The notes under the pieces are model-generated. The model ran no database searches, was not told the origin of the DNA, and was given only the letters and a program-made list of their open reading frames with translations. Below are positions 59,551 to 64,000 of a DNA stretch of 64,000 nt, one piece after another. The stretch spans positions 930,001-994,000 of the forward strand of contig CAUWAG010000010.1 in the NCBI GenBank assembly GCA_963556695.1. Reading direction: 5' to 3'. Every line of letters starts with the position of its first letter. Position 1 is the stretch's first letter. The position numbers and the translations under genes were made by a program. Origin of the DNA: Anthostomella pinea (lineage: Eukaryota > Ascomycota > Sordariomycetes > Xylariales > Xylariaceae).

Positions 59551-61265
59551 CTACGACGTAAAGTAAACCACCATGAAGCCGATCCAGCTGCCGACCACCC
59601 CTACGGCCGAGTACGAGCTCATGAACATGAGAGGGAGAAACTCGTAACTCTTCCCGAATATCACCTGGTGCAGCAGAGAGCAGTATAGGATGAGCGGTAT
59701 GCTGACCGTGATGTACAAGATGGCGAAACGGTCAAATAAGAAGAAGCGCGGCCAGTTCGACGCGGGGGCCATGCGGTCGAATACCATCAGGAACAGGATC
59801 AGCCAGAATATGGTGTATACTATCTTGATGGGGAACTCGGCCGGTGTGAACAGCAGCGGAAACAGCGAGACGTGGCCAGACACCGCCAGGGGGCGGAAAG
59901 CACTGAGATGGCGTCGGTCCTTGAGGGCAATCAGACTGAAGGGTATGATGACCAGCAGGATGGCCTTTTCGTGGACATGCCATCCGAAAAGAAATGACGC
60001 GTAGCCGCAGAGTGTCACCGACCCGATGAAGGTATCCCAGCTGGGCCGGACGAACAGCTTGACCAGGGGTATGGCCTGGAAGAGCAGCGTCAGGGCGAAA
60101 CACATCCTGGGCGTCACCTCGGGCAGGACTGCAAATGCCGTGTCTCCTACGAGTCCTCGCGTGACACTGTTGACAGCTTCCATCTTGATGGGCAAGCCTA
60201 GGCGTGGAGCGACTAGGTCTGTGAGACACAACAGACCAGCTAAGGTTGGGTGCGAGGGAACTTACCGGATATCATGATCCTGTCTGCGAAGGAATACAGG
60301 GCCCAAAGGTTTGGTGCCCAGTAGGCATGACACAGACCGCGCGAGAAGGGGAACAATCTGCTCAACATCTGGGGAATCTGGCCCTTGGCGGCAAAAGGTC
60401 CAAAGGCTAACCCGAATATGGCGACAATGCCGGAGGCCAGCTTCAGACAGTTGAGGAATTGGATGCGGAAGATGGACTTGGGCGACAGGCAATAAGTCCT
60501 GAGCAGGTAGACAAAGTAAGCCGGCGCGAGGTAGAGATAGATGTGCTTCATGCACAAGAGCGCGGCAAAGACCAGACCACTTGCTAATAGGCCGCCTCTC
60601 TGGCGTGCCAAGACCAGGGATAGGATCAGTATGCCGTACATGGCGCCATTATACTGGAAATGGATGTGGTCAATGATCAGGAGGCCGGGCGAGAGCAGCA
60701 CCGAGATGGCAGCGGCCTGAGCAGCACGTCTCGTGGCTCCGTGCGAGGACTCGATGAACCTTGGAGCGGCATGTCAGCCTTTGGAGACTCGCGACTTTCT
60801 AGATGGGTCTGGCGGGACATACAACTGCAGGGCGTAAACGAGCACCAGCTCGGTTGCGATGACGGTGAGTCTTTGGAAGTAGGTGGTTTGCCAGCTGTCA
60901 TACTCGAGGTTGTAGACGCGGAGCATGGCTGGGTCGGCCAGCTTGGCGACCTGCGACAGGATCCATTCGAAGTGGGCGAAAAAGGGCGGATAGTCAAGTG
61001 TCCATTCTGAGGTCTTCTCATAGTACCATTCCCATGGCGGCAGGCTATTTGTGATTGCCAGCCAGTTTCGGTGGACTTCGAAGTCGGTTGACTTGCTGTG
61101 GTAGGTTAGTCTTGGTCGGCAGCCAAACACGCCTATGCAACAACACATGCACATGCAATGGATGTATGGATGTAGGGAGACGACATACTACGCGGGAAAC
61201 AGGAGAACCTTGAAAGCAGCAGCAACAACGGCGCATTGCGCAATTGTCGGATAGGCTTCAGTCAT
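59551..61265 (-). CDS. ALG8: ALG8 dolichyl-P-Glc:Glc1Man9GlcNAc2-PP-dolichol glucosyltransferase
   Basis: ER multi-span glucosyltransferase of 503 residues that adds the second glucose to the lipid-linked oligosaccharide for N-glycosylation. Exons are 61189-61265, 60823-61095, 60266-60759 and 59551-60218. The lumenal Alg6/Alg8 signature [16 protein letters not shown] is rebuilt across intron 1, followed by [37 protein letters not shown] favours Alg8 over Alg6. Many hydrophobic segments follow (for example [20 protein letters not shown], then SLIALKD and [20 protein letters not shown]). Length is normal for the family. It is divergent from the lectin cargo-receptor gene, another early secretory-pathway gene, across 778 bp. 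Confidence 0.94.
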
Positions 61266-62043
61266 TGGTGTTGCTGGTCATCGCAAGAGCCACTGGACTT
61301 TTCACCTTGGTCTCTTTGTGTAGGCGCGACCAGTTCAGTGTGCTTGTGACTGGTAGGTAGCAGTGGGAGGTGAAAGAGTGTATGTCGGAGTCGGCGTTTT
61401 TCGTCTGGGAACTGGAGCTGAAGTCAAAAGATACGTACCGATGTGCGACATCCGTCATCCCACATGAGTGGAATCGACTAACGAACAGCGCTAATGTATC
61501 ATCTGCCAGGTACCTCCGTACCTCTTACCGTTGCACCTTCCATCGAAGTTTCTCTCTAAACTAAACACACGTATGCATGTAACCACTACATGTATGCAGT
61601 TCATGAATGTTGATTTGGAGCTTGGCCGTTGACGATCGTATCTTCCAGTTGGCTCTGCAGACCACATTTACACCGATGGTTTTGTCTTAGTTTTCCCTCT
61701 TCGTATTATCATATTAGGTACTCTATGCTATCTGGTATCACAGAGTATAAGGCATTATCAATTGAGAACATCTTCATTTCTTGGCTGCACCAGCCGCCCA
61801 GCCGCCTCATAGCTCCCCACAAAACAGGGGAGCTCCTCTTGCTTGCACCAACGAAGCCGCCTTTGCTGCAAACTGTCCTCTCTCAGTCTCGGCCTGGCCA
61901 AGGGTCCATCCATTCAGCCGTCCACCACCCCGGCCAGATTGTAGACGTGTCACTTCTCCCTCCATAATAAGAGCCGGCGTTTGTGTGGCCATCTGCAGCT
62001 TCTGCGCGTCTTCTGCATTTCTCTTCGTTTTCTGTCACTTAAG
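61266..62043. promoter_or_regulatory. Divergent interval between ALG8 and the lectin receptor gene
   Basis: A 778-bp head-to-head promoter region. CAGGTACCTCCGTACCTC lies near 61508. I did not find an obvious unfolded-protein-response element by eye. No gene is recognised. Confidence 0.45.
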
Positions 62044-63452
62044 ATGCGCCTCCTATCATCGTCAGCCCTCGCCTTTGGCCTCGCAGCCACAGCCCAAGTT
62101 GCCGACGCCCAGCCGCAATTCCTTGTCAGCGAATTGAGCTTTGGGTACACGGGGAGGTGAGTTGCGTGCATTGGTACCAAAGTCATGTCCTTATACTGAC
62201 CTGCCGTCAACTCAGAATCAATGACCGCGGCGAGGCCACCGTTCCGGGCTTCTCCATACAAGGCACGCCAGATGTTCCCGAAGTTCTCTCCAACAAATTA
62301 ATACTCACACCTCCCGCGCCCGGCAACACACGTGGCGCAGTATGGGCTGACCAACCCAACAAATACTCCAAATGGGTTGCCGATGTCGACTTCAGGGCCA
62401 ATGGTCCCGAGAGGGGGAGCGGCAACCTCAACATATGGCTGGCAAGGCGGGGAAACCAGGAGATCGGGTCTTCGAGCATATACACGGTCAATCGCTTCGA
62501 CGGGCTGGCCCTCGTCATTGACCAGCAGGGGGGCTCGGGTGGCATGATTCGAGGCTTCTTGAACGACGGCACCGTCGACTTCAAGACCCAGCAGAGCGTC
62601 GACAGCCTGGCCTTCGGACACTGCAACTATGCCTACCGCAATCTGGGGCGCCCCTCGCAGATCAAGCTGTCGCAGACCGCCACGGTCTTCAAGGTCGAGA
62701 TCGACAGTCGCCTGTGTTTCGAGAGCGACAAGATCACCCTGCCTCCGGGGTACCACTTCGGCATCACAGCTGCCGCCGCCGACAATCCCGACTCTTTCGA
62801 GATCTTCAAGATGGTGACCATGACGGAAAACTTGGACGCGAAGCAGGATGGACCCCCGCAGACGCAACAACAGCAGCAGTCAGGACAGGACCAGGCGCAG
62901 GCACAGTTCAGCTACGGCGGCAACACGCAGAACAGCCCCCGAGCCGCCGACAACGTAGACGATGAGATCCCCGATATGTCTCCCGATTCCATCACGAGCT
63001 CCAAGTCGCAATTTGCCGATCTGCACAACCGCCTGCAGAGCGTGAACCACCACCTGTCAACCATCTTCCGCCAAGTCGCGAGCGCCAACTCCCTCGGCGA
63101 AAAGCGGCACGACGAGACGGCCAAGACGGTAGACGAGATCAAGCAGCTCTTGTCGCGGCTAGACAGGCTCGACAAGCTCGACAAGCTCGACTCGCTCCAG
63201 AAAGACATCACCAATCTGCAGCGCGACCTCAAGGACATGAAGCGCGACGTGAACAACAAGGTCAGGGACTCGGAGAATGCCCTCAAGAACTTCCTGGGCT
63301 CGAACCACGGCACCATGCTGGAGCACGTGGCCGTCTCGGCGTCGCCACGGCTTGGGCGCATCATCTTTGTCATCATCGGGAGCCAAATAGTACTGGTGGC
63401 CGGCTATGTCTACTACGAGCGGAAGAAGACGCTCCCGAAGAAGTATCTATAG
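62044..63452 (+). CDS. L-type lectin ER-Golgi cargo receptor (Emp46/47, ERGIC-53-like)
   Basis: Type I membrane protein of 449 residues from two exons (62044-62156 and 62216-63452). A signal peptide covers about 1-22 (MRLLSSSALAFGLAATAQVA). The L-type lectin domain follows (about 24-255): FLVSELSFGYTG, AVWADQPNKYSKWVADVDFR, FDGLALVIDQQGG and PPGYHFGITAAAADNPDSFEI. A Gln-rich linker leads to a coiled coil with the repeat LDRLDKLDKLDSLQ (about 350-400). The membrane span is at about 420-440 (RIIFVIIGSQIVLVAGYVYY). The short cytosolic tail ends KKTLPKKYL, so KKYL is a KKxx COPI retrieval signal. It should carry glycoproteins in COPII vesicles between ER and Golgi. Confidence 0.93.
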
Positions 63453-63855
63453 CATTTGGGTTGCGGAGCAAGGCGCAGGGATAATTGTATAAAATGGATG
63501 GCAGTGAATGGATTATGACTGCTTCTCTAGGGGCAATGTACATGGATTTCCATCTTTGGTAACGTCTCTCATAGATGGAGCCGTATAAATTGATTGGGAC
63601 GTTGGAAATCAAAGTGTGAAAACACCGCGCTACCTGATTGAACATGACTTGGGTGGCTATAAACAGCAAGCTTGTGGTATAAAGGGGAAATAAGAGCAAC
63701 GGCCTGGCTGAAAAGGGCTCTGAAACGTTGATATCGACAGACGCCTAACGCCACATCGCACGAGAACCTATGCGAGCCTTAACATAGCAGAGAGACCCCT
63801 GGTCTAAGCTGACGACTGCTTCTCCCTCTCACCCCCCTATGTTCGCCTTCCGAAT
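63453..63855. other. Intergenic between convergent genes
   Basis: 3'-to-3' spacer between the lectin receptor and the M24 peptidase genes. Nothing is recognised. Confidence 0.5.
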
Positions 63856-64000
63856 TCACAACACATCCAATCCCACCATCCTCAGCAACTCCTCGCCCTT
63901 CGGCGCCGTCGTCAGATTCTCATGCCCGTCCCGCGTGACCAGGACACAGTCCTCGATGCGCACGCCGCCCACATCCCAGTACCTCTCCAGGACCTCAACA
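63856..64000 (-). CDS. M24B metallopeptidase (Xaa-Pro aminopeptidase/prolidase), 3' end only
   Basis: The last 47 codons of a gene that runs off the right edge. The reading [20 protein letters not shown], followed by [10 protein letters not shown] and [11 protein letters not shown], is the C-terminal pita-bread fold signature of M24B peptidases; the Glu of RIED is a metal ligand in this family. These enzymes remove N-terminal residues before proline or cleave Xaa-Pro dipeptides. Too little is present to say which subfamily. Confidence 0.8.
   Translation of the reverse strand, partial: VEVLERYWDVGGVRIEDCVLVTRDGHENLTTAPKGEELLRMVGLDVL

Overview
This is nuclear DNA of a filamentous ascomycete (Pezizomycotina). 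The gene set and protein style best fit a Sordariomycete; that placement is inference from recognised protein families, not from a marker gene. The supporting signs are short GT-AG introns of about 43-140 nt with CTRAC-type branch sites, compact genes on both strands, pyrimidine-rich leaders, and fungal-only families such as a Zn2Cys6 regulator, Ste50, SGF73, Itc1 and a Gbeta of the fungal length. I see no operons, phage, CRISPR, rRNA or tRNA genes, and no intact transposon. Several tempting open frames begin at GTG, TTG or CTG; every start given here is an ATG.

Layout. 0-5 kb: a Zn2Cys6 regulator and TAF14 (both minus). 7.8-13 kb: the MAPK adaptor STE50 and the sphingolipid enzyme LCB2 (both minus). 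15-19.5 kb: acetoacetyl-CoA synthetase (plus) tail-to-tail with an ADAL-type deaminase (minus). 21-28.5 kb: the heterotrimeric G protein beta subunit and, after a 4.8 kb gene-free stretch, a phosducin-like protein (both plus). 30.8-35.3 kb: an unknown one-span membrane protein and an F-box-like protein. 36-45.2 kb: SGF73 of SAGA, a PMP47/Ant1-like carrier, a NOSIP-like RING protein, tafazzin, and the kinase Pho85. 46-52 kb: a septin-like GTPase with a C-terminal membrane anchor and poly(A) polymerase. 53-58 kb: a probable Dicer-like relic and ITC1 of the ISW2 complex. 59.5-64 kb: ALG8, an Emp46/47-type lectin cargo receptor, and the 3' end of an M24 peptidase.

Function. Most genes are housekeeping or conserved regulators. 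Three belong to one signalling logic: Gbeta, its folding cochaperone PhLP, and Ste50, which links G-protein/Cdc42 signals to the MAPKKK. TAF14, SGF73, ITC1 and PAP1 act in transcription, chromatin and mRNA 3' processing. ALG8 and the lectin receptor both serve the early secretory pathway. LCB2, tafazzin and acetoacetyl-CoA synthetase act in lipid metabolism. I see no biosynthetic cluster and no clear new multi-gene system. The points most worth a second look are the membrane-anchored septin-like GTPase with a changed G4 motif, the Dicer-like relic, the start-codon-only first coding exon of ITC1, the unknown membrane protein, and the Gbeta-PhLP proximity.
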